Below, piece by piece: positions 45,695-53,546 of a stretch of DNA of 64,000 nt (its first letter is position 1; the number at the start of each line of letters is the position of its first letter). A program made the position numbers and the translations under genes. Source of the stretch: Pseudomonadota bacterium (lineage in GTDB: Bacteria > Pseudomonadota > Alphaproteobacteria > Rhizobiales > Xanthobacteraceae); assembly GCA_023388935.1 (NCBI GenBank), contig JAEWFG010000378.1, forward strand, positions 49,441 to 113,440, in the 5' to 3' direction. Under the pieces are notes generated by a model. The model did not search any database and was not told where the DNA came from. It was given only the letters and a program-made list of their open reading frames with translations.

Positions 45695-46693
45695 CTACGC
45701 TGCACTCTGGCCCGCGGCGTCGACGATCTTGAACCGCCGAACGAAGTCGGCGAACGTGCGGGGCAAGGTTCGTTCGAGCAGCGAACGGCGGTTCCAGACG
45801 TCGCCGGTCCAAGCGCGGCGAAGAGCGTCCTTGAAAAAGAGCGGAAATTGGTTCGAGTAATAGGTCAACATCTGCTCCATCCTCATGCGATCCAGATACA
45901 GGAGCCCGAAGCGAATATAATTGTAGACGAGTGTTGGCTCTATTGTCTTGAGGAACGGCTTCCTCTCTGAAGCAGACTTGAAGTGATGCTTGAGAACGAG
46001 TCCTGGAACACATACGATTTCGGCTCCGCTCAGCCAGACGCGTACACTTAGCTCAGGCTCCGCCGCACCGTAGGTCGGCATCGCGGTGTCATAGCCGCCG
46101 ATGTGCCGAAACAGCTCAGTCGGAATGATCGTCCCTGTGCTGGGGCTCAAGGGCACCGCGTTGCCTTGCGGGTGGCGCGTCCTGACCCAGTTGAAACCCA
46201 TCGACGGCACATGCAGCGTCCCGCCAAAGCCCACGAATTGCGATTTCGTATCAGCGATTGCGGCGCAGATGACGCGGCGCGGACCGATGTGGTCGCGAAT
46301 GGGTTGGTCCCAGCAGCGCGGGAACCGGACGTTCGCGTCGGTCATGAAGAGGATAGGGGCCCGCGCCAGCCCGGCGCCGACATTGCGGGCATACGGAATA
46401 CCCGACCACCGCGGCAGGCGAACGATTTCGATCGACGCATGGTTTCGATCAGACGCGCAGGCCTGCACTGCGGCAGAACAGCAACCGTCTGAAGACGCAT
46501 CGTCGATGACGACGATCTGGATTGGGAATGGGCAAGACCGGTTATCGATGATCGAGGAGATGGTCGACCAGAGCCGACGCCCTTCATTCCGGACGGGAAT
46601 GACGACACTGATCAGGGGCGCAGATGCGTCGCGGCGTGGTTGGAACACATCATCCCCAATCGTGTGAGCCAGATCCGGACTTTGCGTCTCCAC
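45695..46693 (-). CDS. Family 2 glycosyltransferase, GT operon gene 1
   Basis: 332 residues from GTG 46693; a GTG at 46648 with GGGGAT upstream is an equally good start and would give 317. GT-A motifs are LISVVIPVRNEGRRLWSTI, QIVVIDDASSDGC, PYARNVGAGLARAPILFMTDANVRFP (DxN-type metal site) and GGYDTAMPTYGAAEPELSVRVW, the last resembling the polypeptide-GalNAc-transferase class (WGxENxE-like). It is more distant from genes 2 and 3. As first gene it may start the glycan the others extend; this order is speculative. Confidence 0.87.
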   Translation of the reverse strand: METQSPDLAHTIGDDVFQPRRDASAPLISVVIPVRNEGRRLWSTISSIIDNRSCPFPIQIVVIDDASSDGCCSAAVQACASDRNHASIEIVRLPRWSGIPYARNVGAGLARAPILFMTDANVRFPRCWDQPIRDHIGPRRVICAAIADTKSQFVGFGGTLHVPSMGFNWVRTRHPQGNAVPLSPSTGTIIPTELFRHIGGYDTAMPTYGAAEPELSVRVWLSGAEIVCVPGLVLKHHFKSASERKPFLKTIEPTLVYNYIRFGLLYLDRMRMEQMLTYYSNQFPLFFKDALRRAWTGDVWNRRSLLERTLPRTFADFVRRFKIVDAAGQSAA

Positions 46694-46857
46694 CGGCTGG
46701 ACGGAGCTACGGCCGCCTGTTTGGCTGCCTGCTCCGCGGGCCGAGCCTTAGCTTTCCGAGTTTGCTGGAGGCACTTGCGATCGATAGCCTTACCTGCAAG
46801 CGCGGTGACGAAATCAGGCCGAGGCATCGAATCGACCTGCACCAAGCGTGCTGTAGG

Positions 46858-46951
46858 GCATGATCCGGAAAAGTGCGTAGCGGTTTTCCGAAAAGATCAT
46901 GCAATAACCTAAAGCGCGATGATGATTCATCCTAGTCTCATCGCGCTTTAG
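46858..46951. repeat. Double palindromic element of Bradyrhizobium type (copy 2)
   Basis: Two adjacent palindromes. The first has arms GCATGATC (46858-46865) and GATCATGC (46895-46902) with nested CGGAAAA/TTTTCCG, the same family as 5807-5855. The second has arms CTAAAGCGCGATGA (46909-46922) and TCATCGCGCTTTAG (46938-46951). The stop codon of the sedolisin gene lies in the right arm, so the element probably also ends that transcript. Confidence 0.85.
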
Positions 46952-48972
46952 GGCTTGTCCTTGCTGATCGCGACCGTGGCCACAAGCCCTGCCGCCGCGA
47001 CCATCCCCATCACGGCCGCCAGACCAACGACGCCAACCAAAGCGACCGCGTTGGACCCGTTGAGGGCGGCGCCAATCAATGCTGTTGGCGAGGGCGGCGG
47101 AGCCGTTGGCGTAGCCGGTGGCAAGGCGGCCGGCGTTGGTGCGGGGTATGGCAAGGGCGGAAACTCCATCGCTGTCGTCCCGCCCCCGATGTCGCCGGTT
47201 GTCCCAGTGGGAGTTGGGGTCGGAGTTGGGGTCGGGGTTGGAGTGGGCGTTGGCGTTGGATGAGGTGTCGGTGTCGGCGTCGGATGCGGCGTCGGTGTCG
47301 GATGAGGTGTTGGCGTCGGATGCGGCGTCGGTGTCGGATGGGGTGTTGGGGTCGGATGCGGCGTGGGGGTAGGGGGAATGGATGCGAGAGCCGACAATAG
47401 TGAACTTCCCCGCGGGCTTCCCAAGCCCGTGCATGCGTCCCACCCGATCTGTGCTTGATAAAGACCTCCGGCTCCTTGACTGTCATTGTCTCCCTGCGTC
47501 ACGTCGTTGAATCCCGTCGTGCTGACGCCGGATCCATAGATCATCGGATTCAGAAATCCGACGGGGCGACCGAAGCTTTGCCCAAATCGCGCGATGAGAC
47601 CCGCCCAGAGCGGTGCGACGGCGCTCGTTCCGCCCACGACGGTATTGATGCCCTTCACCCTGATCTGGTATCCCGTTGCTGGATCTGCATCGCCCGCCAC
47701 GTCCGGGACGCCTCGACCTCCGGTATTTCCGGTAGGCGGAGGGGGAACAGAAATGCTGGACTGATAGGACGGCTTGGCAAAGAATTCGCTGACCCCGCCA
47801 CCGGTACCTTGGCGCACCTGATTTCCATTGGCATCGGTCACGAGCGCGTTCCAAACGGTCTCGCTCGAAATCGTTCCCGCCGAGCCGATCAGATTCGTGC
47901 CTCCGCATCCGAGAGCATGAGGGGCGGATGCCGGAAAGTCGACTTGCAGCGCAGTCGTTCCATCGAACGATCCGTCATCGCCGGCCGCAACGCAGATGGG
48001 AATGCCAAGGTTGGCAGCATCTTGAAACGCTTGTTCGAACGACTGCTTTAACTGGTCCGTATAGGTGTTTTCCGCATGTCCCCAGCTGATCGAAATGGCG
48101 GTCGGCCGCGGGCTCGCCAGGATGGCCGTGTTTATGGCCTTGAGGAAGCTCTGATCGGTGTTCTGGGCGAAATACACGATCTGCTTCGCCTTTGGCGCAA
48201 TCGCGCCCGCGACTTCGATGTCCAGGGCAACTTCGGCGTCCGCATTCAATTCGGGATGCTGCGGAAGATGCTTGTTAATTTGATTGGTTTGTCCATCGAT
48301 AAGAACAACGTTGACGGTCGGAGAGGTCAAACCAAGACCCTGGAAATACGCGTCGAGATCGGATTGAAGGAAACCGCCGTCGAGCTCGATAATCGCAATG
48401 ATCTGACCCGTGCCGTCCAGGTTCTGAGGAAATTGGTAGAGTTGCGCGATCGCCAGCGGAGACAGAGACTGCGCGACGTCCGCAGCTCTGACCTTGTCCC
48501 TGTCAAAGGCAAAAAAATGCGGCTTCGCTGCGGGGCGGTTGTCAAGTCCGAGAACGGCTTGCACGACGGGAATGAGATCTTCCGGAACCGTGATATTCCC
48601 TGTGCGATGCCGGAATGTCTGGTCGTGGAATCTTGCGATTTCGAGCGTGACACCGAACGCCCTACTGAGGTCACCAACGGTGCCGTAGAGTTCGATCGTG
48701 CGAGCCGCGGGATTCTCGTTGCGGGCCTCGAGATTGTATTCACGGGCGAAATCACGGATCGCAAGGAAGTCCGCGGCGCTAGCGCCGTGGAGCTCGAAAT
48801 AATCGTGGCTTCTCTGGTAGGCGTTGTGAGGCGTAATCGGCAACGGCTCTTCCTTGCGCCGAACTACGACTGTGACGTGAATGATCTCCTGTGGGTCCGC
48901 GGCCATAATTCGCTCATGACCGGGCAAAGGATTTCGAAAACTTCCTGGTAAAACGACGCGCGGCTTCGCCAT
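46948..48972 (-). CDS. Membrane-anchored sedolisin (S53) serine-carboxyl protease
   Basis: 674 residues from ATG 48972 (GGAG 7 bases upstream); an in-frame GTG at 48993 is possible. A pro-kumamolisin prodomain (about 1-150) precedes the catalytic domain. Catalytic residues are visible: Glu247 and Asp251 in AEVALDIEVAG, the oxyanion Asp332 in AAGDDG and nucleophile Ser450 in GGTSAVAP. Calcium-site residues lie around DVTQGDND. Then comes a stalk of PTPHPT repeats (about 534-593) and a C-terminal helix (NAVALVGVVGLAAVMGMVAA) ending SKDKP. Sedolisins are acid-active secreted endopeptidases. No N-terminal signal peptide is evident, which is odd for a surface enzyme. Confidence 0.92.
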   Translation of the reverse strand: MAKPRVVLPGSFRNPLPGHERIMAADPQEIIHVTVVVRRKEEPLPITPHNAYQRSHDYFELHGASAADFLAIRDFAREYNLEARNENPAARTIELYGTVGDLSRAFGVTLEIARFHDQTFRHRTGNITVPEDLIPVVQAVLGLDNRPAAKPHFFAFDRDKVRAADVAQSLSPLAIAQLYQFPQNLDGTGQIIAIIELDGGFLQSDLDAYFQGLGLTSPTVNVVLIDGQTNQINKHLPQHPELNADAEVALDIEVAGAIAPKAKQIVYFAQNTDQSFLKAINTAILASPRPTAISISWGHAENTYTDQLKQSFEQAFQDAANLGIPICVAAGDDGSFDGTTALQVDFPASAPHALGCGGTNLIGSAGTISSETVWNALVTDANGNQVRQGTGGGVSEFFAKPSYQSSISVPPPPTGNTGGRGVPDVAGDADPATGYQIRVKGINTVVGGTSAVAPLWAGLIARFGQSFGRPVGFLNPMIYGSGVSTTGFNDVTQGDNDSQGAGGLYQAQIGWDACTGLGSPRGSSLLSALASIPPTPTPHPTPTPHPTPTPHPTPTPHPTPTPHPTPTPTPHPTPTPTPTPTPTPTPTPTGTTGDIGGGTTAMEFPPLPYPAPTPAALPPATPTAPPPSPTALIGAALNGSNAVALVGVVGLAAVMGMVAAAGLVATVAISKDKP
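47205..47377 (-). repeat. 18-bp coding repeats for the PTPHPT stalk
   Basis: Imperfect 18-base units of the type GTCGGATGCGGCGTCGGT (plus strand), with shorter 6-base GTCGGN units towards 47205, encode the Pro-Thr-Pro-His stalk of the sedolisin. They alternate GCGGC and GGGGT forms. The array is prone to slippage and may vary in length between strains. Confidence 0.85.
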
Positions 48973-49183
48973 GTCGGTACTCCTACTTGACACCTGAAGG
49001 CTTCAGAGTCGGTTTGGAGACGCTTGACCGAATTCTCCCAGGACGGAGAAATAAACGGATGGTAGAAAACGCCAATCGATGCTACTCCATCCATAAATTC
49101 AAGACAACGTTGAATTCTCGGCGAGGGCGTAAAGCTCTGCTTGGCAAGGGCGACGCGTCCAGCTTGGTTGGCAGGATATCGCG

Positions 49184-49825
49184 ATGACGGGCCAGGTTTT
49201 GCGCAACGCTGCGTTCGGTTCGAACAGTTCGGCTTCGATTGCGACGGCTCAATCAGGTGCCGTGTACCGTTGCGCGGCGCCCGCAGACCTGAAGCAAGTG
49301 CCGGCGCGGTATACCGATGTGCAGACAGACCGGTTCTTGATCCGCGGTGTCGATCGGACGCAGATGCGGACCGAGTGTCGCCGCATTCGGCGCCTTGTCG
49401 CGGCGATTGTGCGAGGCAGAGTCGTGACTGAGGTCGGGAGCACGGCCGTGCGCGGGGTGACCGGAAAGCAGGACCTCGACTTCGTCGTACGTGTCGATGC
49501 CGTTGACTTCGCCGAGACGACCGATACGCTCGACGGACATTTCAACCGGCGATCACGCCAGCGCTCCAGGCCCGATCGCGCGGCCTTCGACATCCCGTCG
49601 ACGTTCGACGCAACACTTCACGTGATAGTTGCGGGATGCCCCGATGACAATTTCGAGACGTTCACTCAAGCGCTCCGCGACCACAGTCACCTTCGGTTTG
49701 AATACAATGACCTCAAATTGAAATGGCATGGTCGAGCAATGGAAGAATACAGAGAGCAGAAGCGGCTATTTATTCAACGGGTGCTCGGGTTGGCTCCCCC
49801 ACGCTGCAAGCCGGACGGCGCATGA
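49184..49825 (+). CDS. GrpB-like nucleotidyltransferase-fold protein
   Basis: 213 residues from ATG 49184, with AGGA 7 bases upstream. The central and C-terminal parts match the GrpB/UPF0157 family: VVTEVGSTAVRGVTGKQDLDFVV (family EHVGSTAV-type motif with the D-x-D metal pair), then a TLHVIVAG strand and ALRDHSHLRFEYNDLKLK. The usual His in the first motif is replaced (TEVGST). The N-terminal 45 residues are not part of the family. GrpB proteins have a nucleotidyltransferase fold and no settled function. It is divergent from the sedolisin gene. Confidence 0.75.
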   Translation: MTGQVLRNAAFGSNSSASIATAQSGAVYRCAAPADLKQVPARYTDVQTDRFLIRGVDRTQMRTECRRIRRLVAAIVRGRVVTEVGSTAVRGVTGKQDLDFVVRVDAVDFAETTDTLDGHFNRRSRQRSRPDRAAFDIPSTFDATLHVIVAGCPDDNFETFTQALRDHSHLRFEYNDLKLKWHGRAMEEYREQKRLFIQRVLGLAPPRCKPDGA

Positions 49826-50125
49826 GGGGCGTCACACGTCCGTTGGGATTTCTCGCGGGAATTTGCTTACGGCGGATGGAGGCGATGCGGGCCAAGGCTG
49901 GGTACGTCCACATCAACGTACATGACCAAGATCCCAACCCTGCGCGTTGATCCGGAGGTCATCGCTCGCGCCTGGGTCGGGCGACGCTGATTGACGACGG
50001 TCGGTGCGGCTCCGCGACGAGACGACGAGACCTTCGCTCCGAACCCTGGACGGTCGGACCAACCTGTAAGGCGGTGCAGGACAATTTTGCGGAAAGCGCT
50101 CGGATCGGCTCCAACAGGAAAACCG
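49826..50125. other. Intergenic region upstream of the JmjC/cupin operon
   Basis: 300 bases. A 22-codon frame (ATG 49921-49923; MTKIPTLRVDPEVIARAWVG then RR) exists but has no ribosome site. The frame of the next gene extends leftward without a ribosome site until ATG 50126. No terminator or palindrome was found. Confidence 0.4.
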
Positions 50126-51124
50126 ATGATGTCACCGACAACCACTCTTCCCGTCAGCTGGTCGAACTGGGTCACGGAAAATCTGTCCCTGGGCGTTCCA
50201 AGATCCGAGATTGCCGGCGTCCTTCGGGACAACGGTTTCGACCTGCGCGCGGTCGATCAACTGGCCGCCGCTTCGCTGGCCTCCCGCTCCGGCACGGATC
50301 GCAGAAGTCCCGAGCTTCCCAAAGGAAAAGCTCAGGATCTCATGACCGTCTATTCACAATTGTGGCGCACACGCGGGGCGGCCCACTGTGATCGGGTCGC
50401 CAATCTGTCGCCCTCGGATTTCTTTCGGTGGTACTATAGTCTGAACAATCCAGTGGTCCTCCTCGACGGAGCGGTCGGCTGGGCCGCCGTCGCGCACTGG
50501 ACCCCCGACTATCTTGCGTCGCGCTGGGGACGCGAAAGAGTCGAGGTCATGTGGAGGCGAAACGAAGACCCCCAGTATGAATTGAACTCGGAGCGCCACA
50601 AGACCAGAATGCCTCTCCGGGATTTCGTCGATCTCGTTCGCACTGCCGGCGAAACGAATGATTTTTACATGGTCGCTAACAACCACTCCCTCGACCAGGG
50701 CAACATGCGAGCATTGCTCAATGAGTTGAACTTCCCCGATGGCATCCTGGATCGCGCCAATGCCGAAAAGAGGATCTTCCTTTGGTTCGGTCCGGCGGGC
50801 ACGATTACGCCGCTTCATCATGACACGTGCAACGTGTTGTTTGCACAGATCTACGGGAGAAAGCTTGTCACGCTGATACCGTCTTGGGAAACCCATCTGA
50901 TGTACAACAGCATCGGGGTGTATAGTGAGGTCGATTGCGAGCATCCCGATTTCGAGAATTACCCCCTTTTCCGGGAAACCTCGAGAATGCAGGTTCTCCT
51001 GGAACCCGGCCAGATGCTTTTCATTCCGGTCGGGTGGTGGCATCATGTTCGATCTCTCGATATCAGCATCAGCGTGTCGTTCACGAACTTCAAGGCCTCG
51101 AACGACTACACTTGGACGTCCTGA
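50126..51124 (+). CDS. Cupin-8/JmjC-type Fe(II)/2-oxoglutarate oxygenase
   Basis: 332 residues from ATG 50126, with AGGA 7 bases upstream. Residues 1-45 form a small helical module (WVTENLSLGVPRSEIAGVL) often seen before such domains. The cupin core shows the iron ligands His231-x-Asp233 in PLHHDTCN and a distal His at 306 in PVGWWHHV, plus Lys246 in YGRKLVTLIPSWE for 2-oxoglutarate. This set predicts an active hydroxylase of protein or small-molecule targets, as in FIH or JmjC enzymes. It opens a rightward set with an NTF2-fold protein and two transferase-like proteins; the target may be made or modified by those, which is inferred. Confidence 0.86.
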   Translation: MMSPTTTLPVSWSNWVTENLSLGVPRSEIAGVLRDNGFDLRAVDQLAAASLASRSGTDRRSPELPKGKAQDLMTVYSQLWRTRGAAHCDRVANLSPSDFFRWYYSLNNPVVLLDGAVGWAAVAHWTPDYLASRWGRERVEVMWRRNEDPQYELNSERHKTRMPLRDFVDLVRTAGETNDFYMVANNHSLDQGNMRALLNELNFPDGILDRANAEKRIFLWFGPAGTITPLHHDTCNVLFAQIYGRKLVTLIPSWETHLMYNSIGVYSEVDCEHPDFENYPLFRETSRMQVLLEPGQMLFIPVGWWHHVRSLDISISVSFTNFKASNDYTWTS

Positions 51125-51289
51125 GCCATGTCTCGCCGATCAGGCCTCTGAGCCGCGGCACAACTCTGGAGACGATCCGACTATTCTCAACGTCATCAAC
51201 GACTTCGGCCATAGGCATCCTGTTCGGAAGACTCTTCAGCAGACTCAATGGCATTCGACCTTGCAGCTTGGTCGGAGAGGAGCATCACG

Positions 51290-51706
51290 ATGAAGAAGAC
51301 ACCCAAGAACGAAGCGCGTGCCTGGCAGGATCAACGCCGTGCCGTCGATGAGGTCTCGCTCTCGTCGCTCGAAGACGATTGGTTTTCCGAACGCATGCGA
51401 GGGATCGCGACGATCAGCGAAGACCTCATCGACGACACCTATTTCGGATCGAACTCCGACGGAGACCCCCAGTCCAAGCAGCAATTCCTCGCGTCGATCG
51501 CGAAGAGCACTCCCAGCTTCGATCAAGGACACCAGAAGGATCGCGAGTTGCGGGTCTATCGCGACGTCGCGATCTCGTCGGGTGTCGCCGAACTGAGTAA
51601 TGCAAAGCGGAATCTCAAGTTCCGCTATGTTCGGGTTTTTAAAAAGGCGCAGGGGCGCTGGAAGCTCATTTATTCTCAGTCGACCCGAATCGCAGGCCAT
51701 GCGTAG
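51290..51706 (+). CDS. NTF2-fold (SnoaL/DUF4440-like) small protein
   Basis: 138 residues from ATG 51290, with GAGGAG 7 bases upstream; ATG 51248 has none. The C-terminal half has the alternating strand pattern of the NTF2-like fold, ending FRYVRVFKKAQGRWKLIYSQSTRI. The central DTYFGSNSDGDPQSKQQFLAS fits the helical cap. Such proteins bind or isomerise small molecules, or are non-catalytic. No cysteine or signal peptide is present. Its stop overlaps the start of the next gene by 8 bases, tying it to the transferase-like pair. Confidence 0.75.
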   Translation: MKKTPKNEARAWQDQRRAVDEVSLSSLEDDWFSERMRGIATISEDLIDDTYFGSNSDGDPQSKQQFLASIAKSTPSFDQGHQKDRELRVYRDVAISSGVAELSNAKRNLKFRYVRVFKKAQGRWKLIYSQSTRIAGHA

Positions 51707-52583
51707 AACGGTCTTTGCGGCCGCCCCGTCCTGGTCCGGGATCCGCCATCGTTTCCTGACGCTCAATCAGGCGAAAAGCTTCGCGGATTTCCACGACTAC
51801 CGTCTATGTTACCTCTGGGGCGTCAGCCGGGGCGTTTCGTTTTGCCGGTTTGAAGACCTGCTGGAGACTATTCCAGGCGTTGCCGTCGTCAATGTCGGCG
51901 AGCGGGACCTCGACGACATTGAACGTCATTCCAGGAGATCGGATGCTGTCCGGTTTCGCGGCCGGGAGCTTTCCACATATCGCCCCGGCGGGCCGATTGC
52001 GGACGCGATGCTGGCCTTCGATCTCTGGGGGGATCTTAGCGCCAGCACCGCTTTGGCGGAGATGGTGCCCACCTCGCGGCGCTCTGCCCGTGCATTTGCG
52101 CGACCGAATAGCGAGATCGCCAGGACGGCTCGTCGCCACGTACAGGCGCATGGCCTGACGAGCCGGATCGGCCTCCGCGTCCGCGTGACCGAAACGATGA
52201 CCGACACGAGAAGGCCGCGCCGCGTATTGCGGGAACTCGATCGGGCGATCGCGTCGGTCACCGCTCTTCCCTGGTATCTCCCCGTTTTCGTGGTCACCGA
52301 TGCGGAATACGTGCAAGACATGCTGGCGTCGCATTTCCACGACGCGAACTTCATTCGCAAGCCATTCGGAGACCCTGAACGCACCGGTCGATATGTCAGC
52401 CGGACGGATCGGGGCGCGATGCGGATCTATCTGTCCGAAGTTCTATGCCTCTCCGCCTGCAAACTGGTCCTCAACGTCGGGGGATTTCTCAACGACGACG
52501 AATGGGCGGCGCCAATCCTGACGCCCCCGCTCGGCCGTGCTCAAATCCGTGCGATTTGCAGCCGCTTCGTGCAGAGGAGTTAG
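51699..52583 (+). CDS. NodZ/GT23-like putative glycosyltransferase, paralogue 1
   Basis: 294 residues from ATG 51699, overlapping the upstream stop. No family is certain. The layout resembles NodZ-type alpha-1,6-fucosyltransferases: a first Rossmann-like half that opens with a Gly/Ser loop and a long helix (IRHRFLTLNQAKSFADFHDY), then RIGLRVRVTE (157-165, cf. GVHVR in NodZ), VFVVTDAEYVQDML (196-209, cf. the CTD-type strand) and SEVLCLSACKLVLNVGGF (246-263). The shared block WGVSRGVSFCRFEDLLETIPG ties it to the next gene. The GT23-like call is by motif order only; it could be another GT-B protein. Confidence 0.55.
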   Translation: MRRTVFAAAPSWSGIRHRFLTLNQAKSFADFHDYRLCYLWGVSRGVSFCRFEDLLETIPGVAVVNVGERDLDDIERHSRRSDAVRFRGRELSTYRPGGPIADAMLAFDLWGDLSASTALAEMVPTSRRSARAFARPNSEIARTARRHVQAHGLTSRIGLRVRVTETMTDTRRPRRVLRELDRAIASVTALPWYLPVFVVTDAEYVQDMLASHFHDANFIRKPFGDPERTGRYVSRTDRGAMRIYLSEVLCLSACKLVLNVGGFLNDDEWAAPILTPPLGRAQIRAICSRFVQRS

Positions 52584-52586
52584 GGG

Positions 52587-53453
52587 ATGAGGCCTTCGCT
52601 GGTCTGCATTGCCTCGGCCGCCAGCGGGGTTCGGCATCGGGTCGCGATGGCGTCCGCGGCAAAGTGCTTTGCCGATGCGCAGGGTCTCTCCCTCTGGCTC
52701 TTGTGGGGGGTGACGCGTGGGGTGGGGTATTGCAGATTCGAGGAGCTTTTTGCTGCGGTGCCGGGTCTCAGAGTTTTCAACCTCTCGGAGGACATTGTCG
52801 ATCACGTGGCCGAGCTGGTCAGGCGGCGACCCAACGTCACGCTCGACAACCTCAGGCCGGCCTTGCCGCACTCCAAGGAGTTTGCTCCAGGGAGCCTCTT
52901 TGCCTGGGATATCAAGGTTGCCGGCGATTTGGCCCGCCGTGTCGCGCCAAACTGGAAACAACTCTACTTCGCGCCCGCGGCGCCGTTGCGACGCGAGAGC
53001 GCGGGCTATGTTCGACGGCACGGACTGACCTCGCGACTGGGAATCCGTGTTCGTGTGACCGATTCCTCGCGGGACAAACGGCGACCGCACAGAGAGCCGG
53101 CGGAGCTCGAGGAGACGGTCAAATCCCTCATAGCGATCCCCTGGCACGTGCCGGTATTCGTCGTGACGGACTCGGAATTCGTTCAGCAGATGATGGCCTC
53201 GCATTTCGCGAATACACGATCCCTTCCCAAGGCATTCGAGACCCACTCAACGGGAGGGCGTTTTGTAAAGCGCATGGACCGCAGTGTCATGATGACCTTC
53301 GTCATGGAGGTGGACTGTTTGTGCCACTGTGGACTTATCGCATCGATCGGCGGATTCCTGAATGAAAGCCATGTTAGGCATAAGATCCTGGCGGGGATCG
53401 GCGATGCCGCAGTCGTGAGGCGCTTCTTGCAGACCGCTCGCTCTCCTTACTGA
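52587..53453 (+). CDS. NodZ/GT23-like putative glycosyltransferase, paralogue 2
   Basis: 288 residues, starting 3 bases after the stop of paralogue 1. The two share WGVTRGVGYCRFEELF, SRLGIRVRVTD (149-159), VPVFVVTDSEFVQQMMASHF and a final GGFLN block, and so are a tandem duplication. They differ strongly between residues 60 and 145. No signal peptide or membrane helix is seen, so it is cytoplasmic. The conserved basic RVRVT element suggests a nucleotide-sugar phosphate contact as in NodZ. The function is inferred and the acceptor unknown. Confidence 0.55.
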   Translation: MRPSLVCIASAASGVRHRVAMASAAKCFADAQGLSLWLLWGVTRGVGYCRFEELFAAVPGLRVFNLSEDIVDHVAELVRRRPNVTLDNLRPALPHSKEFAPGSLFAWDIKVAGDLARRVAPNWKQLYFAPAAPLRRESAGYVRRHGLTSRLGIRVRVTDSSRDKRRPHREPAELEETVKSLIAIPWHVPVFVVTDSEFVQQMMASHFANTRSLPKAFETHSTGGRFVKRMDRSVMMTFVMEVDCLCHCGLIASIGGFLNESHVRHKILAGIGDAAVVRRFLQTARSPY

Positions 53454-53546
53454 GCCGAGCAAGAAGAACGCAGAACGAACCCGTCCGGGCCGGTCTCGAA
53501 CGATCGCCTCGCTTGTTCGAGACCGCGATGAGGCTGTTGGTCGATT

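Noticed and set aside
49921..49989. 22-residue frame upstream of the JmjC/cupin gene considered as a RiPP precursor
   Set aside because: No ribosome site, no leader/core pattern, and no RiPP maturase signature among the neighbours.
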